Counted from the first letter of the stretch, positions 1-10,044 are shown. The stretch: 64,000 bases of DNA from Paludibacteraceae bacterium (GCA_905233415.1 CAJOEX010000002.1:56951-120950); one strand, 5' to 3'. The notes: generated by a model not told the origin, from the sequence alone. A program made the numbers and translations.

Positions 1-914
1 ATATGCAATAAAATAGGCAGGTGGTCGGAAAAACCGTTTCGGTTATAACGGAAGCCGTTGAACGTGCGTTTGGGTTTCAGTCCCGCAAAGCGGCGGTCCT
101 CATCCTGCAACCATCGGTCATCGGCAATCCGTGCAGCAGAACGGTTCAGGAGGGATTCGGAGACATAAAACTGGTCTAAACAAGTCCAAATACCACGGTA
201 TTTGTGCGTACCGACACCGGACTTGACAAGCGGCATCATCAGATTATGAAGCGGATACAGGTCATCCTTCGGCGGCATATTCATATCGCCACACACCACC
301 ATTCGGGCATTCGGAGAGGCTGCAAGAACAGAATCACTCAAGTGCCGTATAATCGCTTTGGCGGAGTCACGCTTCCATTGCGATGCGGCAAAACCGCCTA
401 ATTGGGACGGCAAATGACAGGCAACCACATGGAGCGTATCGGTTTTATCAACGAGGAAAGAAGCATACAACAAGTCGCGGGTTGGCGTTTCAGACAAACC
501 AACAGGAACAGGTCGTGCGGCAAGAAGAGACAAGCGAACGGAGTCATACAACAAAGCAACATCAATGCCTCGTTTGTCAGGGCTGTCATAATGAATGAAA
601 CGATAAGGATAATGCGGCATCTTGCGGCACAAGCGAACAAGACAACTGTCATCCTCCACTTCGTTTAATGCCACCAAATCTGGATAACCGTCAGGAACAG
701 AAGTTGCGATAACACGGGCTATTTGTTCGGCTTTGCGGGAAAATCGGCGATACGACCAATGCCGGGTACCATTCGGAGTATATTCGACATCGGGATTGAG
801 CGCATCCACGGACGGATGAAAGAAGTTCTCCACATTATAGGACAGGACTGTCAATTGGCAATTTGCAGGGACTATTCCTGCAAGCAAAAGCAATATCAGT
901 CCATATTTACGCAT
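1..914 (-). CDS. Endonuclease/exonuclease/phosphatase family protein (partial, runs off left edge)
   Basis: Manual translation of the minus strand from ATG at 914: MRKYGLILLLLAGIVPANCQLTVLSYNVENFF...DLVALNEVEDD...VVCGDMNMPPKD...FSDHLPILFHI. EEP-fold motifs NVENFF, GDMN and SDHLP are present. Missing from the ORF track because no stop lies in the window. Confidence 0.85.
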   Translation of the reverse strand, partial: MRKYGLILLLLAGIVPANCQLTVLSYNVENFFHPSVDALNPDVEYTPNGTRHWSYRRFSRKAEQIARVIATSVPDGYPDLVALNEVEDDSCLVRLCRKMPHYPYRFIHYDSPDKRGIDVALLYDSVRLSLLAARPVPVGLSETPTRDLLYASFLVDKTDTLHVVACHLPSQLGGFAASQWKRDSAKAIIRHLSDSVLAASPNARMVVCGDMNMPPKDDLYPLHNLMMPLVKSGVGTHKYRGIWTCLDQFYVSESLLNRSAARIADDRWLQDEDRRFAGLKPKRTFNGFRYNRNGFSDHLPILLH

Positions 915-2116
915 CAGGAAAGCATGGTAACAGCTTTGCGAAGTGCGGCAATAAATTCGTCTACTTCTTCTTTCGTATTGTAACCTGCAAACGAAACACG
1001 CACCGTTCCCGGAACACCCAGGTGGTCAATTAGCGGTTCGGCGCAATGGTGTCCCGTACGGACAGCTATGCCTTGCCGGTCAAGGAGAGTGCCAACGTCA
1101 AACGGATGAATATCCGCAACATTGAAACTGATTACTCCGGCTTTGGGATGTCCGGCGGCATAGATATGCACATCGGGTATTTGCGCCAATTGTTCTTCCA
1201 TATAGCGAGTGAGTGCTTCTTCCTCTTTCCGGATGGTTTCGCGCCCGACGGAATCGATATAATCCAACGCCGCCGCAAATGCAGCCGTACCGATGAAATC
1301 GGGCGTTCCTGCCTCAAACTTATAGGGTAGCGTGTTGTATGTGGTATGGTCGAAATGCACATGCTCAATCATTTCACCGCCGCCTTCTGCCGGAGGAAGT
1401 TGGTCAAGCCACTTCTCCTTGCCGTACAACACCCCTAATCCGGCCGGACCATACATCTTGTGCGCCGAGCAGACAAAGAAATCGCAGTCCATTTCCTGCA
1501 CATTGACAGGCAGATGTGCTGCAGATTGGGCAGCGTCAATGCAGACAGGTATATGGTGTGCATGGGCAAGGCGGATAATCTCCGCAACAGGATTGATGAT
1601 GCCGAGCACGTTGCTCACATGCGCTACCGAGACAATACGCGTGCGTTCCGTCAGCAATGCCTCATACGCAGACATATCCAAACTCAAATCCTCACGAAGC
1701 GGAATAACTTTCAGGACTGCCTTTTTGCGCTCGCAAAGCATCTGCCACGGAACAATGTTCGAGTGGTGTTCCAGTTGGGATACAATAATCTCGTCGCCTT
1801 CATGCACCAACGCTTCACCGAAACTGAAAGCCAACATATTGATGCTGTCGGTTGTGCCTTTGGTGAATACAATCTCCTTTGCGGATGCGGCTCCGATGAA
1901 ATCAGCGACACGCTGGCGTGCCTGCTCATGCTTGGCTGTCGCCACCTGACTGAGGTGGTGTACGCCGCGATGGATATTGGCATTCCAATGGCTGTAGGCA
2001 TCAACAATGGCATTGATAACAACCTGCGGTTTTTGAGTTGTTGCCGCATTGTCAAAATAGACCAGCGGACGGTTATATACCTGCTCGTTCAATATCGGAA
2101 AATCAGTTCTGTTCAT
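914..2116 (-). CDS. sufS: SufS-type cysteine desulfurase
   Basis: 400 aa; YFDNAATTQKP, NIHRGVHHLS, SAHKMYGPAGLGVLYG, and RTGHHCAEPL with the active-site Cys. Confidence 0.95.
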   Translation of the reverse strand: MNRTDFPILNEQVYNRPLVYFDNAATTQKPQVVINAIVDAYSHWNANIHRGVHHLSQVATAKHEQARQRVADFIGAASAKEIVFTKGTTDSINMLAFSFGEALVHEGDEIIVSQLEHHSNIVPWQMLCERKKAVLKVIPLREDLSLDMSAYEALLTERTRIVSVAHVSNVLGIINPVAEIIRLAHAHHIPVCIDAAQSAAHLPVNVQEMDCDFFVCSAHKMYGPAGLGVLYGKEKWLDQLPPAEGGGEMIEHVHFDHTTYNTLPYKFEAGTPDFIGTAAFAAALDYIDSVGRETIRKEEEALTRYMEEQLAQIPDVHIYAAGHPKAGVISFNVADIHPFDVGTLLDRQGIAVRTGHHCAEPLIDHLGVPGTVRVSFAGYNTKEEVDEFIAALRKAVTMLS

Positions 2117-2501
2117 ATAATAACTCTATTATTTCTTCATCAGCCGGCAGCCACTTGACGGATTTCAAATCCTTCGGCGAAAGCCATTTGGCTGCTTCGT
2201 GTTCTTTAAGTGTCACTTCTCCATTCAACCGGCAAAGGAAACAATGCATTGTCAGATGAAAGGCGGGATAGTCATAGTCGATGGTTCGGAGCAAAGCACC
2301 GACTTCTATCGCGGTTTCTAATTCTTCGTGTATTTCGCGTTTCAAGGCTTGTTGTGGTGTTTCTCCGGTTTCCATCTTCCCGCCAGGGAACTCCCACCAG
2401 TCTTTCCACTCGCCGTACCCCCGTTGCGTGGTGAAGATTCGTCCGTTTTCATCACGTATTATCGCCGCAACAACTTCAATATGTTTCCGTTCCGTTGGCA
2501 T
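2103..2501 (-). CDS. NUDIX hydrolase, MutT-like (8-oxo-dGTP diphosphatase type)
   Basis: 132 aa; NUDIX box GGKMETGETPQQALKREIHEEL. Confidence 0.9.
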   Translation of the reverse strand: MPTERKHIEVVAAIIRDENGRIFTTQRGYGEWKDWWEFPGGKMETGETPQQALKREIHEELETAIEVGALLRTIDYDYPAFHLTMHCFLCRLNGEVTLKEHEAAKWLSPKDLKSVKWLPADEEIIELLYEQN

Positions 2502-2520
2502 TTTCTAAATTGCATTTTTC

Positions 2521-2632
2521 TTTTAGGGACACTTTTAGGACATGTATCAAATTTTGTCCCAAATTTGCATTTCGATGAATGTTTTTAGGACATTTTTGGG
2601 ACATGTCTCAAATATTGTCTCAAATTGTATTT
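2521..2632. repeat. Imperfect tandem duplication (about 50-bp units, about 62-bp period) in the leader of the NUDIX-sufS operon
   Basis: TTTTAGGGACACTTTTAGGACATGTATCAAATTTTGTCCCAAATTTGCATTT (2521-2572) vs TTTTAGGACATTTTTGGGACATGTCTCAAATATTGTCTCAAATTGTATTT (2583-2632). Confidence 0.8.
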
Positions 2633-2708
2633 AAAAAATCAGTCCATAATTCTGACAGCCGCGGCGGGACAGGGGATATATCCTGTGATTCTAATCGTTT
2701 TCAGGGCG

Positions 2709-2716
2709 CAAAGGTA
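2709..2716 (-). promoter_or_regulatory. Bacteroidota -7 box (TACCTTTG on minus strand) for the NUDIX-sufS-EEP operon
   Basis: CAAAGGTA on plus strand in context gcgcaaaggtactaaaaaa; matches TAnnTTTG. Confidence 0.6.
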
Positions 2717-2901
2717 CTAAAAAAATCTGAGATGTGCAAATTTATTTAGGGAATTTTGTAAATGAGAGTAAAAAACTATGCAAGAAATGGAATGTGCATA
2801 GTGGGCTCTGCGCGTAAATTAACCGCGAGAAGTAGACAGCAGAGGAGGCAGCGGGCAATCGCTACGAGCGTTTTGGGGATTGTCTCAGGCTTCTCTTGGC
2901 T

Positions 2902-2970
2902 CAATCACGCAATAATCACCCAATAATCACGCAATAATCACCTAATAATCACCTAATAATCACGCAATAA
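2902..2970. repeat. 11-bp tandem repeat array (CAATAATCACS/TAATAATCACS)
   Basis: Five full units at 2910-2964 plus partial units at both ends, exact 11-bp register. Confidence 0.95.
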
Positions 2971-3007
2971 AGGCAGCATGATTTCCGGTTAGTTCGAATG
3001 CAAAGGA

Positions 3008-4012
3008 TCAGGGCTTATAATAACTGTCCCGCAGAATGCGTTCGGCATCAGGTTCAGACACCAATTCCTGCAAAGTCACCTGCTGATTGTGCTGCATGAA
3101 ACTTTCGGCAATGCGCCAACCGACCCATGTACCAAGCCGCCCCGGAGAATCCTGACTAATCTCGGAAGTGAACGGCCCGTCATTGAGATACGAAGTGAGG
3201 ACAAGGGATTCGGTTTTGAACAAATCACGCTTGTCCATCATCAAATGCCAGATGGCACGCTCGTTGCGGACACACCAGTCCCATTGCTCCTTGGTATAAC
3301 CCATGACTTCATAGGACGGCAAATCAGAGAAGATTTGTGCCAGGAGATACATGATTTTACCCCGATAGAGCATGTTGTCAAGAAGACGGCTTTTGGTTGA
3401 CGTATAAGGCAAATGACGGAACAGAAAAGCACTAACCACATCGACAGGAATACACTCCTTCCGCATGGTCAGTTTCTGATATTCATAGACGACACGATTG
3501 TAAAACTCGTAGTCAGAACCGAGATACATATCCGCACCGACTGCTATATCATCGTCCACAAAAACGAGCGATGAATTGAAGCCGGAAATAAAGAGATAAA
3601 CAGTCGGAACAGGTAGCTCGGGATAGAGGAAATGCACGCGTGCAAAGGCATTGCCGAGGTCGTGCTCGATGTCCTTGGTGTCGGCAAAAACAGTCTGTTC
3701 GAGCCTGTTGGTTTGGGCAAAACCGTACAAGGTATCATTGAGGAAAGCAGGCAACTGCCTGACCAAACAGGCGGTATCCACTACCGGCAAACCAAGTATG
3801 TCCTCGACAAAAAACGGCATAAAATCAGGGAACTGCTCATAGAGAATGCGGATATCCTGCAACGCCGAAACCGAATCGACATTGAGCAAAGCACAGTCAA
3901 AGCGGACAAGGTCAATTTGCTGCGGCTCCAAGTCCTTCGGGAAATACTGCCGCTTGGTTTGACATGAGACCAAGAGGCTGAGGAGCAAAAATATAACGGT
4001 TAGTTTCTTCAT
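3008..4012 (-). CDS. GldB-like gliding-motility-family lipoprotein
   Basis: Lipobox LLVSC; GADMYLGSDYEFYN and GRLGTWVGWRIAESFM resemble the GldB family. Confidence 0.75.
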   Translation of the reverse strand: MKKLTVIFLLLSLLVSCQTKRQYFPKDLEPQQIDLVRFDCALLNVDSVSALQDIRILYEQFPDFMPFFVEDILGLPVVDTACLVRQLPAFLNDTLYGFAQTNRLEQTVFADTKDIEHDLGNAFARVHFLYPELPVPTVYLFISGFNSSLVFVDDDIAVGADMYLGSDYEFYNRVVYEYQKLTMRKECIPVDVVSAFLFRHLPYTSTKSRLLDNMLYRGKIMYLLAQIFSDLPSYEVMGYTKEQWDWCVRNERAIWHLMMDKRDLFKTESLVLTSYLNDGPFTSEISQDSPGRLGTWVGWRIAESFMQHNQQVTLQELVSEPDAERILRDSYYKP

Positions 4013-4014
4013 GT

Positions 4015-4668
4015 TCAGTCGCTGATTACTCCGTCTTTAATGGTGATAATGCGGTCGGAAATAGACGCCAGTTCCTTGTCGTGAGTGACGATGATGATGG
4101 TCTGGTTGTATTTGGCCCGCAGGTCAAGCAGCAGTTTGTGGAGCTCTTTCTTGTTGGCTTCATCCAGACTGCCGGAAGGTTCGTCCGCCAGAATGACATC
4201 GGGTGACATCATCATCGCCCTTGCAACCGCCACACGCTGTTTTTCACCGCCGGAAAGTTCGTTCGGTTTGTGTTCCACACGGTCCTGCAAGCCCAATTCG
4301 GACAAGAGATTCCTTGCACGTTCTTCAGCCGCAGCATTGTTTTCGCCGGCAATCATAGCGGGAATCATGACATTCTCCAAAGCTGTAAACTCAGGCAAAA
4401 GCTGATGGAACTGGAAAATAAAGCCGATATGCCGGTTGCGGAACCGCGCCAAATCCTTGTCTTTCAAGGCAAAAACATCCACGCCGTTGATAACAACCTT
4501 TCCGGCATCGGGTTTGTCCAAAGTACCGATAATCTGCAGAAGCGTGGTCTTTCCGGCACCTGATTTGCCGATAACCGAAACGATTTCACCTTTGCTGACT
4601 TGCAAGTTCACACCCCGCAGGACATGAAGGCTGTCGAATGATTTTTGTATGTTTTGAACGTCTATCAT
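4015..4668 (-). CDS. lolD: ABC transporter ATP-binding protein, LolD-like
   Basis: Walker [10 protein letters not shown], signature [15 protein letters not shown], Walker [13 protein letters not shown]. Confidence 0.85.
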   Translation of the reverse strand: MIDVQNIQKSFDSLHVLRGVNLQVSKGEIVSVIGKSGAGKTTLLQIIGTLDKPDAGKVVINGVDVFALKDKDLARFRNRHIGFIFQFHQLLPEFTALENVMIPAMIAGENNAAAEERARNLLSELGLQDRVEHKPNELSGGEKQRVAVARAMMMSPDVILADEPSGSLDEANKKELHKLLLDLRAKYNQTIIIVTHDKELASISDRIITIKDGVISD

Positions 4669-4670
4669 AA

Positions 4671-5681
4671 CTATTTGTCGTAGGCTTTGTTAATCAATTC
4701 AATGGCTTTTTCTATCAAATCGTCCTTGTCCGTACTTTTCTGGGTAACCAAAACATGCGGTCTGACGCCGTTCTCGATGTCTTTTTTATCGCGGTCGTAC
4801 ATTCGGACGCTTGAGAAACGCACCGTCCATCCGCAAGGCAGTTCGTAACTGAGCGGCATTCCTCCGCCACCGCCACTGATGCCGCCGACAATGGCACAAT
4901 TATCCGCATAGCGCATCATACTGATAAACGAATTAGTGGCGGAATAACTACGGCGGTTGGACAAAACAACAACCGGTCGGAGCCACTTGCTCGGGATAAG
5001 CGCTGTGTCGGACATCAACGGTTCAAGGTCGGAAAAGTCATTGTGACCGGGACCGGTTTTGTGATGCCAATAACCTACGACGCAATTGTCCGAAAAGAAC
5101 GGAGAAGCCAGTTTATAGGCGTAATCAAGGCTGCCACCGCCGTTGTTGCGGACATCCAAAACGATACCGCGACAATGTTTGAAGGAAGTGAAAATATAGT
5201 AGATATTGGCTGCCGAAAACGAATTGGAGAAGGAAGAATAGTAAATATAGCCGATGCTGTCGTTGTCAATGGTGCAGTAGTAGAGTCCGCCGGCAATGCG
5301 GTAATTGCGGAGATAAAGGCTTTGGAGACGCGTGTCAAAATTAGCCGGATAGGAGTCGTACCAAGCAGTATTGTATGAGAGGTCAAACGGCGTGTATAGG
5401 TTCACATGACCATCCTTGAGGTTATCCAGCATCTCAGCACACAAGTCGAACAGCCCGACTTCATCGTCTTTGTCAAGGAGTTGCGCCTGGGAAAGATATT
5501 CGGCGTGAACGGAGTCCCAGTTGATGTGCTTGACATCCAGATAGCAATATTTGGTGTCAATAATCTGCCACAGCGCATCGATATTCTCCACCGGGTCGGT
5601 AGAATATGCCAACTCGTTCTTCGATGTGCAGGAAGCAAACGCCAGACACAAGAGAGAAATATATAGCGTTAATTGTTTCAT
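4671..5681 (-). CDS. S41 family peptidase-like lipoprotein
   Basis: Lipobox [34 protein letters not shown] with the catalytic Ser region. Confidence 0.85.
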   Translation of the reverse strand: MKQLTLYISLLCLAFASCTSKNELAYSTDPVENIDALWQIIDTKYCYLDVKHINWDSVHAEYLSQAQLLDKDDEVGLFDLCAEMLDNLKDGHVNLYTPFDLSYNTAWYDSYPANFDTRLQSLYLRNYRIAGGLYYCTIDNDSIGYIYYSSFSNSFSAANIYYIFTSFKHCRGIVLDVRNNGGGSLDYAYKLASPFFSDNCVVGYWHHKTGPGHNDFSDLEPLMSDTALIPSKWLRPVVVLSNRRSYSATNSFISMMRYADNCAIVGGISGGGGGMPLSYELPCGWTVRFSSVRMYDRDKKDIENGVRPHVLVTQKSTDKDDLIEKAIELINKAYDK

Positions 5682-5683
5682 TT

Positions 5684-6850
5684 TTACTTAGTCAATAAGT
5701 ATTGTGAAAAGAATATATCATAGATATGCCAAGTGCCGTTATCCTCGGTCATTATATCTTTGTCAAGCAAGCCTTTCATAGCCGCTTGAACGCTACTTGC
5801 AGAGCCAAGTTTATACTTTTGTACAAAAGCTCCGGAAGTAATATTCTCTGCCCCATTTTCTTTCAGAATGGCAAACAACAGACTTTTTTGTTTCAGCGGC
5901 AAAGCAGCCAACACTTCACGATAGAATGGTTCTTGAACTTGTACCACATTGCGCAAAGCCTCTCCGATGCAATCCGCCTCACATAGCCCGCCATTCGGAG
6001 TTAAGGAATACATCTCATTAAGAAGCATTTGCATAAACCAAGTTATACCTCTACACAAATCATAGACTTGCTCAACTGCATTTATTGCAATCTGCTTGTC
6101 ACCTAATTTAAACATACGCTGCGCAAACTTGGTATATGTATCGCGCTCAATAGGTTCCAATCCCATATTTATCGTGCTTTGGTAAAAGGGCTTTGATGGC
6201 GATAGAAACATCTGCGTCATCAAATATTTGCGGCTTCCGGAGAAGATAAATTGTGTTTTCTTGCATCGTTGAATATGCGTACGGAGCAATGCCTCTATGT
6301 TCTTTTCCGGATAGTTCGTGATTTGCTGAAACTCGTCGAATGCTACAATACAAGGTTTGTCTGCTGTTTCTAAAAAAGCAAATATCTGTTCCAATGTCAT
6401 CTCCGGAGCAGTTATGTCTCCCAGACCGATGTCAAACATTGGACCGCCGGTTATGGTATCCATTTTAAACCCCACACGTAAAGACGAAATAACTTGAAAA
6501 AACTTATCCAACCATGTTTGTGATTGCTGCTTCACAGCGCGATAGACTTCGTTGCTGAACATGTGTACCATCTCTGCCAAACTACCGGTGGAATACAAAT
6601 CGACAACTATCGTGTAGAATTGTTTATTTATATCGGTCTGCGCAAACACATGACTAATCAAACCCGATTTACCGATACGACGATCTGCAATCAGGGTCAC
6701 GTTACGTCCGTTTAGCATCTGTTTCATCAGAAACGCTGTTTCTTTCTCGCGATCACAGAAGTATTCAGCAGATAGATATTTGCCTATAACAAAGGGATTT
6801 ACAGGATTATTATTCATATAATTATTATATTTACAATAATTTTGCTGCAA
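5684..6850 (-). CDS. AAA ATP-binding protein (archaeal-type ATPase/DUF234-like)
   Basis: NVTLIADRRIGKSGLISHVF (Walker A-like), CIVAFDEFQQI (Walker B), IFSGSRKYLM. Start may be internal (MNNNPVNPFVIGKYL). Confidence 0.75.
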   Translation of the reverse strand: MQQNYCKYNNYMNNNPVNPFVIGKYLSAEYFCDREKETAFLMKQMLNGRNVTLIADRRIGKSGLISHVFAQTDINKQFYTIVVDLYSTGSLAEMVHMFSNEVYRAVKQQSQTWLDKFFQVISSLRVGFKMDTITGGPMFDIGLGDITAPEMTLEQIFAFLETADKPCIVAFDEFQQITNYPEKNIEALLRTHIQRCKKTQFIFSGSRKYLMTQMFLSPSKPFYQSTINMGLEPIERDTYTKFAQRMFKLGDKQIAINAVEQVYDLCRGITWFMQMLLNEMYSLTPNGGLCEADCIGEALRNVVQVQEPFYREVLAALPLKQKSLLFAILKENGAENITSGAFVQKYKLGSASSVQAAMKGLLDKDIMTEDNGTWHIYDIFFSQYLLTK

Positions 6851-6879
6851 AAGTACTGCTTTATTTTGGATTGTGCAAG
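6846..6879 (-). promoter_or_regulatory. Minus-strand promoter, identical over 34 bp to the one at 25312-25345
   Basis: tgcaaaagtactgctttattttggattgtgcaag; reverse complement carries TTGCAC...TACTTTTG. Confidence 0.65.
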
Positions 6880-6911
6880 AGATTTAGGGAAAAATATGCA
6901 TATTTTTCTTT

Positions 6912-7727
6912 TTAGAGTTGCTTATTTGGGGTTATACGATAATGCCATAGGCAGGCAATGATGATGTTGAACTGATTGCGGGTGAACTGCATGTCATGCG
7001 TAAAGTAGTTCAGGAACTCATGCTCGGCACCCACCCGCCAAGTCGAATGCGGGAACTGCAAATCCAGCGACAACTCATGGCGAACCACGTTGTGATTCCA
7101 ATGGCCGGAACAACGGGCTGTGCCGGAAACACCTTCCGCAATCTCGTAATAGGACTGCCAGTAATCGGGCATGAAATCAAAGCCGATGAGATTGGTTCGA
7201 ACGCGGTAACGGAGACGATAGGACGTCCTCTTGCCGTAAAACGACCACTGCAAACCCGTCATCGCCATAACATCCATTCCCAAATCAAAGGAATAAGGCT
7301 TATTGACATTCGAGCCTATTTCACGAGCCATAAAGTCCAATTCAAGATACGGCCCCAAAATAAGTGTAAGTCGCTCTGCCATCCACGACCATCGGTAATA
7401 AGCCCCCCATCCTGCATGACCGCCAAGACCGTAAATGAGATTCGTATATGCGGAATTATAAGCACGCAGACCATGAATATCTATAGCCCCGACATGCGAC
7501 CATCTGACAGGATAACCTTCCTTGTCCGTCTTATTAAACGGCTGCCACCACTCGTTGCCGATACCAATCTGGTTGCCGGTATAAGTCAACGGACTGAGAT
7601 ACGGGTCGAGTTGTGAAACCCAACCATACTTGATTTTGAGAATATTCTCATGTTCGACAGGCTCAGCCTGCAGCACGGAAGCGGTCAATAAAGCAAGTAA
7701 AATAATATGGAATCGTTTCATTTTCAT
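6912..7727 (-). CDS. Putative outer-membrane/exported protein, DUF3316-like
   Basis: Signal peptide then GIGNEWWQPF, amphipathic beta-rich sequence. Family assignment from recollection. Confidence 0.5.
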   Translation of the reverse strand: MKMKRFHIILLALLTASVLQAEPVEHENILKIKYGWVSQLDPYLSPLTYTGNQIGIGNEWWQPFNKTDKEGYPVRWSHVGAIDIHGLRAYNSAYTNLIYGLGGHAGWGAYYRWSWMAERLTLILGPYLELDFMAREIGSNVNKPYSFDLGMDVMAMTGLQWSFYGKRTSYRLRYRVRTNLIGFDFMPDYWQSYYEIAEGVSGTARCSGHWNHNVVRHELSLDLQFPHSTWRVGAEHEFLNYFTHDMQFTRNQFNIIIACLWHYRITPNKQL

Positions 7728-8170
7728 TGGACAGTTAACTGACGGTCGCCGTTTTCAAGAACACGGATGGAAACACGGACTGTATCTTCAGGCAAAACTG
7801 GAGAAAGAATATCCGGCCACTCAATAAAACAATAATTGCCGCTATAGAGATATTCCTCGGCACCAAAGTCAATCGCTTCACGAATATCCTTGAGACGGTA
7901 GCAGTCAAAGTGATAGAGTTCGTCGCCGGAAGGAAGTTCATATACATTGACAATGGCAAAAGTCGGACTGTTCGTTACATCATCCGTACCAAGCGCACGA
8001 CAAAGTTCGCTGATGAAAGTAGTCTTGCCTGCACCCATTGGCGCATCAAAGGCATAAACCCTTGCTGAAGGATGATGCGCAAGTATGGCAGTCGGAGAAA
8101 CAGGTTTTCCTTCCGAATTGAGCAACTCAATCCGGTCGCTGAGATTTTGTTTTATTGTGTAAATATTCAT
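7724..8170 (-). CDS. tsaE: tRNA threonylcarbamoyladenosine biosynthesis ATPase TsaE
   Basis: FDAPMGAGKTTFISELCRALG...VTNSPTFAIVN...LYHFDCYRL. Confidence 0.92.
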   Translation of the reverse strand: MNIYTIKQNLSDRIELLNSEGKPVSPTAILAHHPSARVYAFDAPMGAGKTTFISELCRALGTDDVTNSPTFAIVNVYELPSGDELYHFDCYRLKDIREAIDFGAEEYLYSGNYCFIEWPDILSPVLPEDTVRVSIRVLENGDRQLTVQ

Positions 8171-8192
8171 GACAGTAAAAAATATTCAATTC

Positions 8193-10013
8193 TCAGGGCG
8201 TTAAACTGGCTTGAAAATAGTCGTAAACAGCCGTAGCACGGGCATTTCCGATGACTGGCTGCAACTCGGCAAGAGTAGCATTTCTGATTTTAGAAACAGA
8301 ACCGAAATGACGCAGCAGCTTCTGTTTGGAAACGGCACCAATCGCCTGTATATCGTCCAACTGACTCTTTATTTGCGCTTTGGAACGCTTGGATTTGTGG
8401 TAGGATATGGCAAAACGATGCACTTCGTCCTGAATCTGCACCATTAGGCGGAACACTTCAGACGTGACAGGCATCGAAACCTCTACAGGCGGAAATCCAT
8501 ACAGAAGCGTTTGCGTGCGATGCTTGTCGTCTTTCTTCAATCCGGCTATCGGAATTTGAAGACCTAATTGGTCTTCAACGGCTTCGCGAATCGCATGCAT
8601 TTGCCCGATTCCACCGTCTGCGATGATAAGATTCGGGAGTGGTTGCTGCTCGTCTATCAGATGCTGGTAACGACGGCGGACAACTTCCCGCATGGAAGCA
8701 TAATCATCCGCTCCTTCAACGGTTTTGATCTGGAAGCGTTTATAGTCCGACTTTGACGGTTTGCCTTTCTTAAAAACCACACAACCGGCAACGGCACTCG
8801 CTCCCTGAATGTTTGAGTTATCAAAACTGTCGATGAATACGGGCAAAGTTGGAAGTTTGAGCAGCGATTGCAATTCACCGAGAATGCGGGCTGCACGTTG
8901 CTCGGGATTCAGTTTGTCGCTTTGCCTGATTCGGTCGTTTTTATACTGCTCAACATTCTGCTTTGCGAGGTCAAGCAGCCGCTTTTTATCACCCGATACT
9001 GCAATCTGCAAATGTAAGTTTTCGTCGAATACATCGGGAATAAACGGAACAATAACGTCTTTAGTAGTGCTTCCTATCTGCTCACGCAATTCCTGCATTC
9101 CGAAAGCAAGCATTTCCTCTTTAGACTCGTCCAAATGCTTGTGATACTCGATTGTCTGGCCGGAAATAATACTACCGTTATTGAGATGAAGGATGGAGAT
9201 ATAGACATTATCGTTATTCTCGGTATAACCGAACACATCGAGTTCTCCGGCGTTTGTATTGGTAATAACAGTCTTGGAACGGAACTTTTCAAGGAGAAGG
9301 TATTTCTCCTTTATATGCTCAGCTTCCTCATATTTCATCTGCCGGGAAAGGGTGTACATCTGCTGCTCCAGCAAACGGCTAATCTCCTGGGCATCACCGC
9401 GGATAATCTTCTTGGCTTGACGAATCCACTCATTGTATTGCGCCGCTTCGGGCTTATTCTCACAGATGCCGCAACAATTATGAAGGTGGTACTTGAGGCA
9501 AACCTTGTATTTGCCTTTATCAATATTAGCTTGTGTAAGCGGCATATTGCAGGTTCGGATGGGATAGAGCTTATGAATAAGCTCAAGGAATAAGTCCACC
9601 GTGTTTCCGAAACTGTAAGGACCGAAGTATTCGCCGGCTCCCTTGACAATATTACGCGTCTTGAAAATACGCGGATAAGCCTCTTTGGTAATACAAATAC
9701 TGGGATATGATTTTCCGTCCTTGAGAAGAATATTGTAGTGCGGCTGATACTGCTTGATTAAGTTATTCTCCAAGAGAAAAGCGTCCTGCTCGGAATCGAC
9801 AACAATATACTTGATATCCGCAATATGGCGGACGAGCTGGCGGGTTTTATTGGTTTGTTGGTCTTTCTGGAAATAACTATTGACACGGCGGCGAAGATTC
9901 TTGGCTTTCCCGACATAAATAATCGTTCCTTCAGCGTTGAAGTACTGATATACTCCGGGCTTTTCGGGGAGGCGATTGAGAATGGATTTAATATGTTCGG
10001 ACATTGTAGCCAT
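8193..10013 (-). CDS. uvrC: UvrABC system protein C
   Basis: 606 aa; LPEKPGVYQYFN..GTIIYVGKAKNLRRRV (GIY-YIG), C-terminal HhH. Confidence 0.97.
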   Translation of the reverse strand: MATMSEHIKSILNRLPEKPGVYQYFNAEGTIIYVGKAKNLRRRVNSYFQKDQQTNKTRQLVRHIADIKYIVVDSEQDAFLLENNLIKQYQPHYNILLKDGKSYPSICITKEAYPRIFKTRNIVKGAGEYFGPYSFGNTVDLFLELIHKLYPIRTCNMPLTQANIDKGKYKVCLKYHLHNCCGICENKPEAAQYNEWIRQAKKIIRGDAQEISRLLEQQMYTLSRQMKYEEAEHIKEKYLLLEKFRSKTVITNTNAGELDVFGYTENNDNVYISILHLNNGSIISGQTIEYHKHLDESKEEMLAFGMQELREQIGSTTKDVIVPFIPDVFDENLHLQIAVSGDKKRLLDLAKQNVEQYKNDRIRQSDKLNPEQRAARILGELQSLLKLPTLPVFIDSFDNSNIQGASAVAGCVVFKKGKPSKSDYKRFQIKTVEGADDYASMREVVRRRYQHLIDEQQPLPNLIIADGGIGQMHAIREAVEDQLGLQIPIAGLKKDDKHRTQTLLYGFPPVEVSMPVTSEVFRLMVQIQDEVHRFAISYHKSKRSKAQIKSQLDDIQAIGAVSKQKLLRHFGSVSKIRNATLAELQPVIGNARATAVYDYFQASLTP

Positions 10014-10019
10014 GTCAAA

Positions 10020-10035
10020 TGTTCCACGTGGAACA
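10020..10035. promoter_or_regulatory. parS: parS-like ParB binding site
   Basis: TGTTCCACGTGGAACA, perfect 16-bp palindrome fitting the broad parS consensus TGTTNCACGTGNAACA, in the mnmG-uvrC gap. Confidence 0.75.
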
Positions 10036-10044
10036 ATAGCAATT

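Noticed and set aside
1332-2158. Plus-strand ORFs of 205 and 232 aa opposite sufS
   Set aside because: No recognisable motifs, fully antisense to a clear SufS. GC-biased codon structure of the real gene leaves open antisense frames.
2902-2970. Possible CRISPR array
   Set aside because: Contiguous 11-bp units with no spacers and no cas genes in the window; a simple tandem array. The same applies to 26136-26190 and 36700-36743.
3008-4012. Evidence for gliding motility from the GldB-like gene
   Set aside because: GldB-family proteins can occur in non-gliding Bacteroidota and no other gld/spr genes are visible here, so no motility claim is made.
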